From positions 186-64,185 of the forward strand of contig NZ_KB902680.1 of NCBI RefSeq assembly GCF_000379605.1: a stretch of 64,000 nt of DNA, in the 5' to 3' direction. Numbering within the stretch: the stretch's first letter is position 1; each line of letters opens with the position of its first letter. Both the position numbers and the translations under genes were made by a program. Under the pieces are notes generated by a model. That model did no database searches. It worked only from the letters and a program-made list of their open reading frames with translations, and was not told where the DNA came from. Source of the stretch: Rhizobium giardinii bv. giardinii H152 (GTDB taxonomy: Bacteria > Pseudomonadota > Alphaproteobacteria > Rhizobiales > Rhizobiaceae). Positions 36,570-44,817 of the stretch are shown in pieces.

Positions 36570-36740
36570 ATGAAGAGAGCCGAAGAGCTTTCATGGGAAC
36601 GAAACGGCGTGCGGAACTCTCCCATGGCCGTGCGACACTTCGACAAGACATGCCGGATGCCGCCGAAAGGCAGCTTTCCGGAGTGATGCGCGCAGTCGCG
36701 CGCCGGCGAAACGATTGTTGTCAATCACTGGAGGCAAGAC

Positions 36741-37979
36741 ATGTTGAAATCCAAGCGCAACGCGCTTATCGGCGCGACACTGATCGGTGCATTCCTTGCG
36801 ACCAACGCCTATGCCGAAACCACGCTCAATGCGTTGTTCATGGCGCAGGCGGCCTATAGCGAGGCGGATGTCCGCGCCATGACGGAGGCCTTCAGCAAGG
36901 CCAATCCCGACGTCAAGGTCAATCTCGAATTCGTGCCCTACGAGGGACTGCACGACAAGACGGTGCTGGCGCAGGGCTCCGGCGGCGGCTACGACGTCGT
37001 CTTGTTCGACGTGATCTGGCCGGCCGAATATGCGAGCAACAAGGTTCTGGTCGACGTGTCCTCGCGCATCACCGACGACATGAAGAAGGGCGTGCTGCCG
37101 GGTGCCTGGACGACGGTCCAGTATGACGGCGCCTATTACGGCATGCCCTGGATCCTCGATACGAAGTACCTGTTCTACAACAAGGAAATCCTGGAGAAGG
37201 CCGGCATCAAGGCGCCGCCGAAGACCTGGGACGAGCTTGCCGAACAGGCGAAGACCATCAAGGACAAGGGCCTGCTCGCGACGCCGATCACCTGGAGCTG
37301 GTCGCAGGCGGAAGCGGCGATCTGCGACTACACGACACTGGTCAGCGCCTATGGCGGCAAGTTCCTCGATGGCGGCAAGCCGGCATTCCAGACGGGTGGC
37401 GGTCTCGATGCGCTGAAATACATGGTGTCCAGCTATACCTCCGGCATCTCCAACCCGAACTCCAAGGAATTCCTCGAGGAAGACGTCCGCAAGGTCTTCG
37501 AAAACGGTGAAGCCGCTTTCGCGCTGAACTGGACCTACATGTACAACCTGGCCAATGCAGGCAAGGACAGCAAGGTTGCCGGCAAGGTCGGCGTCGTGCC
37601 GGCACCGGGCGTCGCCGGCAAGAGCGAGGTTTCCGCCGTGAACGGCTCCATGGGCCTCGGCATCACCTCGACCAGCAAGCATCCGGACGAAGCGTGGAAG
37701 TACATCACCTTCATGACCTCGCAGGAGGTGCAGAACAAGTACGCCAAGCTCAGCCTGCCGATCTGGGCATCGTCCTATGAGGATCCGGCGGTAACCAAGG
37801 GCCAGGAAGAACTGATCGCGGCCGCCAAGCTGGGGCTCGCGGCCATGTATCCGCGGCCGACGACGCCGAAATATCAGGAGCTCTCGACAGCCCTGCAGCA
37901 GGCCATCCAGGAAGCGCTGCTTGGCCAGACCAGTCCGGAGGATGCGCTGAAGACCGCCGCCGAAAACAGCGGTCTCTAA
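36741..37979 (+). CDS. Sugar ABC transporter substrate-binding protein (family 1)
   Basis: This is a 412-aa extracellular solute-binding protein of family 1. It has a signal peptide of about 25 residues (ending NAYA), then TTLNALFMAQAAYSEADV; further blocks are YDVVLFDVIWPAEYA, YYGMPWILDTKYLFYNKEIL and AVNGSMGLGITSTSKHPDEAWKY. It is the first gene of the sugar operon. A 234-base leader upstream contains the candidate ROK operator and a GCGCGC-AGTC-GCGCGC hairpin (36688-36703). GGAGG precedes the ATG. The ligand is probably a saccharide; neighbouring genes suggest an amino sugar. Confidence 0.94.
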   Translation: MLKSKRNALIGATLIGAFLATNAYAETTLNALFMAQAAYSEADVRAMTEAFSKANPDVKVNLEFVPYEGLHDKTVLAQGSGGGYDVVLFDVIWPAEYASNKVLVDVSSRITDDMKKGVLPGAWTTVQYDGAYYGMPWILDTKYLFYNKEILEKAGIKAPPKTWDELAEQAKTIKDKGLLATPITWSWSQAEAAICDYTTLVSAYGGKFLDGGKPAFQTGGGLDALKYMVSSYTSGISNPNSKEFLEEDVRKVFENGEAAFALNWTYMYNLANAGKDSKVAGKVGVVPAPGVAGKSEVSAVNGSMGLGITSTSKHPDEAWKYITFMTSQEVQNKYAKLSLPIWASSYEDPAVTKGQEELIAAAKLGLAAMYPRPTTPKYQELSTALQQAIQEALLGQTSPEDALKTAAENSGL

Positions 37980-38018
37980 AGGCGCAGGGGTCCGCCCCTT
38001 CGCTCGCATTCGCCATCT

Positions 38019-38045
38019 CCGGGCGGCATCCTCCCTGCCGCCCGG
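38019..38045 (+). promoter_or_regulatory. Strong intercistronic hairpin after the sugar-binding-protein gene
   Basis: CCGGGCGGCA (38019-38028) pairs perfectly with TGCCGCCCGG (38036-38045) around a 7-base loop. A smaller AGGGG/CCCCT hairpin lies at 37986-37999. No U-run follows, so partial termination or mRNA stabilisation, giving excess binding protein, is the likely role. Confidence 0.6.
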
Positions 38046-38082
38046 CCCCTTGCGCCAGATGATTTCAGGAAAAGCAGCCCCA

Positions 38083-38967
38083 ATGTCCGGGACCTCGATG
38101 ACCACACGTGCATGGCTTCTGATGCTGCCGCTGCTCGCTGTCATGGTTGCCGTCATCGGCTGGCCGCTCGTCGATACCGTCGGGCTCTCCTTCACCGATG
38201 CCAAGCTCGTCGGCACCGCCGGAAATTTTGTCGGCATCGACAATTACGTGAAGACGATCTCGGGCTCCAATTTCCAGCGCAGCCTGATCACCACGGCGGA
38301 ATTCGCGATCATTTCAGTCTTTGCCGAGATGGTTCTCGGTGTGCTTGCCGCGCTTCTCCTCAATCAGCAATTCTATGGCCGCACCGTGCTGCGCGGGCTG
38401 ATGATCCTGCCCTGGGCGCTGCCAACGGTCGTCAACGCGACGCTGTGGCGGCTAATCTACAATCCGGAATATGGCGCGCTGAACGCGGCACTGACGCAGA
38501 TCGGTTTGCTCGATGCCTACCGCTCCTGGCTCGGCGAACCCGGAACGGCGCTCGCCTCGCTGATCGTCGCCGACTGCTGGAAGAATTTTCCGCTGGTGGC
38601 ATTGATCGCGCTTGCCGCGCTGCAAGCCGTGCCGCGCGACATCACCGCCGCCTCGCTGGTCGACGGCGCGGGTCCCTTTGCCCGCTTCCGCTTTGTCATC
38701 CTGCCTTATCTGGCCGGGCCGCTGATGGTGGCGCTGGTGCTTCGCACCATCGAGGCGTTCAAGGTGTTCGACATCATCTGGGTGATGACCCGCGGCGGAC
38801 CGGCGAATAGCACGCGCACCCTGTCGATCCTCGTCTATCAGGAGGCGTTCTCCTTCCAGCGCGCCGGATCCGGCGCCTCGCTCGCTCTGATCGTCACCTT
38901 GCTGGTGGCGGTGCTGGCTGCGGCCTATGCTGCGCTTGTGCGAAAGACCGCCGGGAGCAACGCCTGA
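38083..38967 (+). CDS. Sugar ABC transporter permease 1
   Basis: This 294-aa permease has six TM segments and the EAA loop VPRDITAASLVDGAGPFARFRFVILPYLAGP. It is of the MalF/UgpA type that pairs with the following gene. The ATG at 38083 has CAGGA about 12 bases upstream; a TTG at 38050 would run through the hairpin, and an ATG at 38098 is also possible. The stop overlaps the next start by one base. Confidence 0.92.
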   Translation: MSGTSMTTRAWLLMLPLLAVMVAVIGWPLVDTVGLSFTDAKLVGTAGNFVGIDNYVKTISGSNFQRSLITTAEFAIISVFAEMVLGVLAALLLNQQFYGRTVLRGLMILPWALPTVVNATLWRLIYNPEYGALNAALTQIGLLDAYRSWLGEPGTALASLIVADCWKNFPLVALIALAALQAVPRDITAASLVDGAGPFARFRFVILPYLAGPLMVALVLRTIEAFKVFDIIWVMTRGGPANSTRTLSILVYQEAFSFQRAGSGASLALIVTLLVAVLAAAYAALVRKTAGSNA

Positions 38968-39812
38968 TGGAGCGCAAGAGTGTCCTGTTTTCCCTGTTCG
39001 TCCATGCCTGCGCGCTGCTGCTTGCCGCCGTCATCCTCGCGCCGCTCGTCTGGCTCTTTGTCATGAGCATATCGCCGGCCGCCGATCTCACAGCAAAACC
39101 ATTGCGCTGGTGGCCGCAGGCTGTCGATTTTTCGCGGTACGGCATATTGCTCTCCAGCATCGAAAACAGCGCCGGTGCCGCCTTCGTCGCCTCTCTCATC
39201 AACAGCATCGTCGTCGCTGGCATGGCGACGATCGCGGCGCTGGCGCTTGCCATTCCGGCCGCCTGGGCCGTATCGCGCACGCCTGCCGTCGGCTGGTCGC
39301 TCTATATGGTGATCGCCACCTATATGCTGCCGCCCGTGGCGCTGGCGGTGCCGCTCTATTTCGGGCTGTCGCATCTTGGCCTGCTCAACAATGTCTTCGG
39401 GCTGGCACTGGTCTATCTCACCATCCTTGCGCCCTTCACCACCTGGCTGATGAAGTCCGGTTTCGATGCGATCCCGAGGGAGATCGAGGCGGCGGCGATG
39501 ATGGATGGCGCCGGGCTGTTGGCCACGCTGCGCATCATCACCCTGCCGCTTGCCGCGCCGGTGATGGCCACTTCGGCGCTGTTTGCCTTCCTGCTCGCCT
39601 GGGACGAATTCTTCTACGCGTTGCTGTTCACCTCCGACCTGCGCGCCAAGACGCTCACTGTCGCCATCGCCGATCTCGCCGGTGGCCGTGTTTCCGATTA
39701 TGGACTGATCGCAACTGCGGGCGTGCTTGCCGCCCTGCCGCCCGTGGCGATCGGCCTTGTTATGCAACGAGCCCTGATCTCCGGGCTCACCAGCGGTGGC
39801 GTCAAGGGGTAA
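38967..39812 (+). CDS. Sugar ABC transporter permease 2
   Basis: This 281-aa permease of the MalG/UgpE type has six TM segments and the EAA loop IPREIEAAAMMDGAGLLATLRIITLPLAAP. It forms the membrane channel with permease 1. The ATG at 38967 shares one base with the previous stop (TGATG). It ends 2 bases before the SIS-domain gene. Confidence 0.93.
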   Translation: MERKSVLFSLFVHACALLLAAVILAPLVWLFVMSISPAADLTAKPLRWWPQAVDFSRYGILLSSIENSAGAAFVASLINSIVVAGMATIAALALAIPAAWAVSRTPAVGWSLYMVIATYMLPPVALAVPLYFGLSHLGLLNNVFGLALVYLTILAPFTTWLMKSGFDAIPREIEAAAMMDGAGLLATLRIITLPLAAPVMATSALFAFLLAWDEFFYALLFTSDLRAKTLTVAIADLAGGRVSDYGLIATAGVLAALPPVAIGLVMQRALISGLTSGGVKG

Positions 39813-39814
39813 CG

Positions 39815-40831
39815 ATGACTTCTATCGGCAATCGCCCGGCAGGGCTCCAGGCTATCGATCGCGAAATGGCGCGGCAGAGTGCCGATGCCATCGCCTCCTA
39901 CGAGGACAATGCCGAACAGGCGAAAACCGTCGTTGCCTCGATCAGGAGGACAGGCCGTTTGCTGCTGCTCGGCATGGGCGGCTCGCACGCCGTCAATCGC
40001 GCCGTCGAGGCGCTGTATCGCGCCCACGGCATCGAGGCGATTGCGGTCACCCTTTCCGAACAGCTCGGCATGCCGCTGCCGCTCGAGGAACGAACGGTGC
40101 TCATCACGTCGCAATCCGGAGAAAGCGCCGAGGTGCTGCGCTGGTTTGCGGAGACCGGCGGCACCCGGGATACGTTCGGACTGACCCTGGAGGGCACATC
40201 CTTTCTTGCGCGGTCGGCTCCGTCTTTGGTCGGCGCCGGCGGCAGCGAACTGGCCTTTGCCGCGACGCGCAGCCTGACGGTGAGTTTCGCCCTGCATCTT
40301 GCGATCCTTGCGGCTCTCGGCACTGACCCCGCACCTGTACTGGCCACGCTCAGGGCACCGGCCGAAGTCGATATCGAGCCGGCACTTTCTGCTTTCGGCG
40401 ACGTCTCACTCGTTGTGACCTCGGGCCGGCGGCTGCAGGGGCTGGCGGAGGCACTGGCGCTGGGGTTGACCGAGCTCTCCCGCCGCCCGTGTTTCTCGCT
40501 GGAGGGAGGACAGCTTCGGCATGGGCCGATGGAAATGCTTGGCGCCGAGGTCGGCGTTGTCCTGTTTCGAGGCCGGGATGCCACCCTCGATCTCGTCACT
40601 GCCATGGCGGTTTCCGCGGTCGAAACCGGTGCGCCGGTCGTGGTCTTCGACTGCTCCGGCAAGCCGCCGGTCGAGGGCGCGACGACGCTGAGCTTTGCGC
40701 CGGCGGACGGTCTTGCCGCTATCCTGGCTATGCTGCCAGTTGCGCAGCGCTTCATGATCGCCTTTGCCGCAGCACGCGTCGAGAATGCCGGTACGCCGGT
40801 GCGCTCGACCAAGATCACCCGGAGTGAATGA
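39815..40831 (+). CDS. SIS-domain sugar isomerase/deaminase-like protein
   Basis: This 338-aa protein has two SIS domains: the first contains LLGMGGSHAVNRAVEALY and SQSGESAEVL, and the second ends in the GlmS-like loop FSLEGGQLRHGPMEML. It lacks the N-terminal glutaminase domain of GlmS, so it is more like AgaS or FrlB enzymes, which act on amino-sugar or fructosamine phosphates. It lies between the permease and PfkB kinase genes. A likely role is deamination/isomerisation of the imported, phosphorylated amino sugar; the exact substrate is not readable. Confidence 0.88.
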   Translation: MTSIGNRPAGLQAIDREMARQSADAIASYEDNAEQAKTVVASIRRTGRLLLLGMGGSHAVNRAVEALYRAHGIEAIAVTLSEQLGMPLPLEERTVLITSQSGESAEVLRWFAETGGTRDTFGLTLEGTSFLARSAPSLVGAGGSELAFAATRSLTVSFALHLAILAALGTDPAPVLATLRAPAEVDIEPALSAFGDVSLVVTSGRRLQGLAEALALGLTELSRRPCFSLEGGQLRHGPMEMLGAEVGVVLFRGRDATLDLVTAMAVSAVETGAPVVVFDCSGKPPVEGATTLSFAPADGLAAILAMLPVAQRFMIAFAAARVENAGTPVRSTKITRSE

Positions 40832-40832
40832 C

Positions 40833-41768
40833 ATGCGTCCGCTTGCCGTCATCGGAAACGTCAATGTCGACCTCATCCTGGGGCCCGCGGAGCCTTGGCC
40901 GAAGCCGGGGACCGAGATCATCGTCGATCATGACGAGTTGCGTGTCGGCGGTTCGGCCGGCAACGCAGCACTTGCCCTGGAAGCGCTCGGCGTCGATTTC
41001 GACATCAGTGCCAACACCGGCACCGACGAGTTCGGTCGCTGGCTGCGCGAAACCTTCGGCAGCCGCGCTGAAAAATGGCCGATCCGGCCGGAAGGCACCA
41101 CGCTTTCGGTCGGCATCACCCATCCCGACGGCGAGCGGACCTTCTTCACCACGCGCGGCCACCTGCCACGCTTCTCGCTCACGGACGTGCTTGCCGCGCT
41201 CGATGGTTCGCGGCTGTCGGGTGGCTATGCGCTGCTCTGCGGTTCCTTCCTCACCGACGACTTGACCGGCGATTATCCTGCCCTGTTCGACTGGGCCGAC
41301 AGCCATGGCGTCACGCTGGCGCTCGATACCGGCTGGCCGCTCGACGGCTGGACCGAGGCGAACCGGCAGGCCACCCGCGACTGGCTTTCCCGTTGCGGCT
41401 GCGCCCTCCTGAACGAGGTGGAAGCGACCACGCTTTCCGCCCTCTCCGACGCGGTCGAGGCTGCGGGAGAGATCAAGCGCCATATGCCGGAGGGCGCGAT
41501 CGTCGTCGTCAAGCGCGGTCCCGAAGGCGCCATTGCCATCGATGCCGATGGCACGTTCGCTTCCGTCGCGGCCCCCAGTGTCCAGGTCGTCGACACGATC
41601 GGTGCCGGCGATGTCTTCAATGCGGCTTTCCTCGCCGCGCTGGCGGATGGCCTGCCGCTCTCCGATTGCCTGGCAGCCGGCACCCGCGTCGCCTCGCGCG
41701 CCATTTCCACGCTTCCCCGCAGCTATGGCAGCCCGCTGTCTGCCGCGTCCGCGGGGGCCGCGTCATGA
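40833..41768 (+). CDS. PfkB family carbohydrate kinase
   Basis: This 311-aa ribokinase-fold kinase has the N-terminal GNVNVDLILG, the glycine motif VGGSAGNAALAL (about 36-47) and the C-terminal PfkB signature DTIGAGDVFNAAFLAAL with catalytic Asp and anion hole. It phosphorylates a sugar with ATP. The ATG at 40833, with GGAG 8 bases upstream, follows the SIS gene stop. Together they make a kinase plus isomerase pair typical of amino-sugar or fructosamine catabolism. The stop overlaps the ATPase start (ATGA). Confidence 0.92.
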   Translation: MRPLAVIGNVNVDLILGPAEPWPKPGTEIIVDHDELRVGGSAGNAALALEALGVDFDISANTGTDEFGRWLRETFGSRAEKWPIRPEGTTLSVGITHPDGERTFFTTRGHLPRFSLTDVLAALDGSRLSGGYALLCGSFLTDDLTGDYPALFDWADSHGVTLALDTGWPLDGWTEANRQATRDWLSRCGCALLNEVEATTLSALSDAVEAAGEIKRHMPEGAIVVVKRGPEGAIAIDADGTFASVAAPSVQVVDTIGAGDVFNAAFLAALADGLPLSDCLAAGTRVASRAISTLPRSYGSPLSAASAGAAS

Positions 41769-42847
41769 GCGCGCTCGAGATCGACAACATCCGCAAGACC
41801 TACGGCGCGATCGAAACGCTGAAGGGCATCGACATCTCGCTCGAGAGCGGCGAATTCCTGGTGCTTCTCGGGTCATCCGGCTGCGGCAAGTCGACCCTGC
41901 TCAACATCATTGCCGGGCTTGCCGAGGCATCCGGCGGCGATGTCAGGATCGGCGGGCGGTCGGTTCTGGGCGTGCATCCCAAGGATCGCGACATCGCGAT
42001 GGTCTTCCAGTCCTATGCGCTCTATCCGAACTTGTCCGTTCGCCGCAACATCGGTTTTGGCCTGGAGATGCGCGGCGTTCCAGCTGCCGAGCGGGAAAAG
42101 GCCGTTCTGGATACGGCAAAGCTGCTGCAGATCGAGAACCTGCTGGATCGCAAGCCCGGCCAGCTTTCCGGCGGTCAGCGCCAGCGCGTCGCGATCGGTC
42201 GGGCGCTGGTCCGCAAGCCGCAGGTCTTTCTCTTCGACGAACCGCTGTCCAATCTCGACGCCAAGCTGCGCATGGAGATGCGCACCGAGCTGAAGCGATT
42301 GCACCAGATGCTGGGCACGACGATCGTCTACGTCACCCATGACCAGATCGAGGCGATGACGCTGGCAACCCGGATTGCGGTGATGCGCAATGGCCGGATC
42401 GAGCAGTTGGGAACGCCGGAGGAGGTGTACGACCATCCCGCCACGCTCTATGTCGCCGGTTTCGTCGGCTCACCGCCGATGAACGTCCTGGACGGCGTGG
42501 TGACGGGCGAAAGCCTCCGGCTTGACGGGTCGGACGGCCTCATCGCGCTGCCTGTCCGTTTCAAAAATGCCGTCCCTCCCGGCAGGCGCGTCAAGGTCGG
42601 CATTCGCCCGGAAGCGCTGCGGCTGACCGAGGACGGCGAAGGGCAGTCTGCGCTGAAGGTCGCGGTCGAGGTTGTCGAACTGACGGGGCCGGAACTGGTG
42701 GTCACCGGCCGCGTCAGCGGGCAGCGGGTCACCGCCTGCCTGCCGCCGCGCACAAAGCTGGCAGTGGGCACCACGCAGGCTTTCGCCTTCGACGACGATG
42801 CGCTGCATCTCTTCGATGCCGAAACCGAACTAGCGTTCGGGCGGTAG
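41765..42847 (+). CDS. Sugar ABC transporter ATP-binding protein (UgpC/MsmK type)
   Basis: This 360-aa ATPase has Walker A GSSGCGKST, Q-loop VFQSYALYPN, signature LSGGQRQR, Walker B VFLFDEPLSNLD and H-loop YVTHDQIEAMTLA, all intact. The C-terminal TOBE domain (about 240-355) is of the sugar-importer type with VGIRPEALRL. It is the last gene of the operon that starts with the binding protein at 36741. Confidence 0.95.
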   Translation: MSALEIDNIRKTYGAIETLKGIDISLESGEFLVLLGSSGCGKSTLLNIIAGLAEASGGDVRIGGRSVLGVHPKDRDIAMVFQSYALYPNLSVRRNIGFGLEMRGVPAAEREKAVLDTAKLLQIENLLDRKPGQLSGGQRQRVAIGRALVRKPQVFLFDEPLSNLDAKLRMEMRTELKRLHQMLGTTIVYVTHDQIEAMTLATRIAVMRNGRIEQLGTPEEVYDHPATLYVAGFVGSPPMNVLDGVVTGESLRLDGSDGLIALPVRFKNAVPPGRRVKVGIRPEALRLTEDGEGQSALKVAVEVVELTGPELVVTGRVSGQRVTACLPPRTKLAVGTTQAFAFDDDALHLFDAETELAFGR

Positions 42848-42896
42848 AATTTCCCGGCGTCTGCCGTTCTGGTGAATGCACAAGTGCGCGATGATT

Positions 42897-42931
42897 CCGA
42901 AAACCGCTTACACTTTTCGGCATCATGCTCT
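42897..42931. repeat. Rhizobial-type intergenic hairpin repeat
   Basis: The arms CCGAAAA (42897-42903) and TTTTCGG (42914-42920) surround a 10-base loop, followed by CATCATGCTC. From memory, similar AGAGCATGATGCCGAAAAGTG-type segments are frequent between genes in rhizobial and related genomes. Here it separates the sugar operon from the glycosyltransferase gene and might act as a weak terminator. Confidence 0.45.
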
Positions 42932-42944
42932 AAACCGCCTTCTG

Positions 42945-44039
42945 ATGAAGATTGCCTTCTATTGCCCGCTGAAATCGCCCAACCATCCGGTTCCCTCCGG
43001 CGACCGGCTGATGGCGCGTCTTCTGATGGCGGCGCTGGAACGCGCGGGGCATCAGGTGGAGATCGCTTCGGAACTGCGCGCCTTCATGCCCGAGGCATCG
43101 AGCGCGGCGGTCGGGGCTTTGGCAGCCGCGGCGGAAGCGGAGAGGGGGCGGCTTTCGGCGCGCTGGCGAGAAGGCGGTCGACCGGACGCCTGGTTCTGTT
43201 ACCACCCCTACTACAAGGCGCCCGATCTAATTGGCCCGGCGCTTGCCCGCGATTTCGGCCTGGATTATGTCACGGCGGAAGCGTCCTATTCCGCGCGACG
43301 CAACACCGGCCTGTGGGCGGAAATGCAAGCGAATGTGCTGGAGGCGGTGAAGCTCGCTTCGGTAAACATTTGCCTGACGAGACGCGACCGCGATGGGCTT
43401 GCGGCAGTCGCTCCGGATGCGCGGCTCGCCCTGCTGCCGCCCTTCATCGATTCGGGCCTGCTGCTCGACAGGCAACCTGCGCCTCAGCCCGGACAACTGA
43501 TCACCGTGGCGATGATGCGCTCCGGCGACAAGATGCAAAGCTATGTCATGCTCGCGGAGGCCCTTGCACGACTGGCTCATCTGCCCTGGCAACTGTCCAT
43601 CGTTGGTGATGGACCGCGTGCGGACGAGGTGAGGGCGCTTTTTGCCGGCTTCGACGAAGGACGCGTTGTCTGGCACGGAGAGAAGACGGCTGGCGAGATC
43701 GCCGATCTCCTGTCGAAGAGCGCGCTCTATGTCTGGCCCGGCTGCGGCGAGGCCTATGGTCTCGCCTATCTCGAAGCGCAGGCGGCCGGCCTGCCGGTCG
43801 TGGCACAGGAGATCGCCGGGGTGCCGGAAGTCGTGGCGCACGGACATAGCGGCCTGCTGACGCCGCCGGGCGATATCGACGCCTATGCGAAAGCGATCGA
43901 ACGGCTGCTGATGCGGGACGGGGAGCGCAGCGCGCTTGCCGCAGCGGCACGGATTTTTGCCGGCGAGGAGCGCTCGCTCGATCGGGCCGCCGTGCGGTTG
44001 GGCGCTATCCTTGATCAGCATCTCAAGCGGGCGGAATGA
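42945..44039 (+). CDS. Glycosyltransferase, family 4 type
   Basis: This 364-aa GT-B glycosyltransferase starts MKIAFYCPLKSPNHPVPSGD. The C-terminal GT1 domain has VGDGPRADEVRALF and the donor-site E-x7-E region GEAYGLAYLEAQAAGLPVVA (about 270-290). The ATG at 42945 is preferred to the one at 42876, which would include the hairpin repeat. The next gene follows after one base, so it is coupled to the polysaccharide deacetylase-like gene. It probably adds a sugar to a surface polysaccharide or glycolipid. Confidence 0.92.
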   Translation: MKIAFYCPLKSPNHPVPSGDRLMARLLMAALERAGHQVEIASELRAFMPEASSAAVGALAAAAEAERGRLSARWREGGRPDAWFCYHPYYKAPDLIGPALARDFGLDYVTAEASYSARRNTGLWAEMQANVLEAVKLASVNICLTRRDRDGLAAVAPDARLALLPPFIDSGLLLDRQPAPQPGQLITVAMMRSGDKMQSYVMLAEALARLAHLPWQLSIVGDGPRADEVRALFAGFDEGRVVWHGEKTAGEIADLLSKSALYVWPGCGEAYGLAYLEAQAAGLPVVAQEIAGVPEVVAHGHSGLLTPPGDIDAYAKAIERLLMRDGERSALAAAARIFAGEERSLDRAAVRLGAILDQHLKRAE

Positions 44040-44040
44040 A

Positions 44041-44784
44041 ATGGACGATTTTGCCAGGATCATCACCGAGGAACTGGACCGGTGGCAGCAGGCGCGCAAG
44101 GTCGCGCCCTTCTGGCTGAGGGACGATGATGCGGTCGAGCCGAGCGAGCCGCTCGAGCGGCTGCTCGAGATAACCGGGGCATTTTCCGTACCGCTGACGC
44201 TCGCCGTCATTCCGGCCCATACCGGTGATGCGCTCGCTCGCAGACTGGAGCGCGAGCCGTCATGCGCCGTTGCGGTGCACGGCTGGTCGCATGTGAACCA
44301 TGCGGGCGCCGACGAAAAGAAGCAGGAGCTTGGCCGCCATCGCCCGGCTTCGGACGTGCTCGGCGAGTTGCAACGGGGGTTCAGTCATCTAGCCGACCTG
44401 CACCCGAACCGTTTCGTCCCTATCCTCGTGCCGCCGTGGAACCGGATCGATGCAGCGCTCGTGCCGCAGCTTGCCGGCATCGGCTTTGAGGCGCTGTCGG
44501 TCTACGGCCCGGAAAAACCGTCCGCCCTGCCGGTGGTGAATACGCATGTCGATGTCATGGACTGGCACGGCACGCGCGGCGGACGCGACCGGATGGCGCT
44601 TGCCGCGGAGATCGTCGCGCGTCTCGGGCAGATGTTCGATCAGGGCGGATCGCTGGGGCTCTTGACGCATCATCTCGTTCATGACGAGGTCGTCTGGGAT
44701 TTCATGAACGCTCTTTTCAAGAGCACCGCGCGCCACCCTGCCTGCCGCTGGTGCCGGGTCACGGATATTCTGCGAGATCAATAG
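44041..44784 (+). CDS. Polysaccharide deacetylase-like protein
   Basis: This 247-aa protein has NodB/polysaccharide-deacetylase fold features: an acidic motif FWLRDDDAVEPSEP (about 24-37) and a histidine motif VHGWSHVNHAGA (about 79-90), plus VPPWNRID and LTHHLVHD, which fit the later active-site motifs. There is no signal peptide, so a cytoplasmic location or glycolipid substrate is possible. It is directly coupled to the glycosyltransferase gene before it. Such pairs in rhizobia fit transfer and then deacetylation of an N-acetyl sugar, which is inference. Confidence 0.8.
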   Translation: MDDFARIITEELDRWQQARKVAPFWLRDDDAVEPSEPLERLLEITGAFSVPLTLAVIPAHTGDALARRLEREPSCAVAVHGWSHVNHAGADEKKQELGRHRPASDVLGELQRGFSHLADLHPNRFVPILVPPWNRIDAALVPQLAGIGFEALSVYGPEKPSALPVVNTHVDVMDWHGTRGGRDRMALAAEIVARLGQMFDQGGSLGLLTHHLVHDEVVWDFMNALFKSTARHPACRWCRVTDILRDQ

Positions 44785-44817
44785 GAGCGGGGTGTCAGGC
44801 CTTGACGCCCGACTTGT

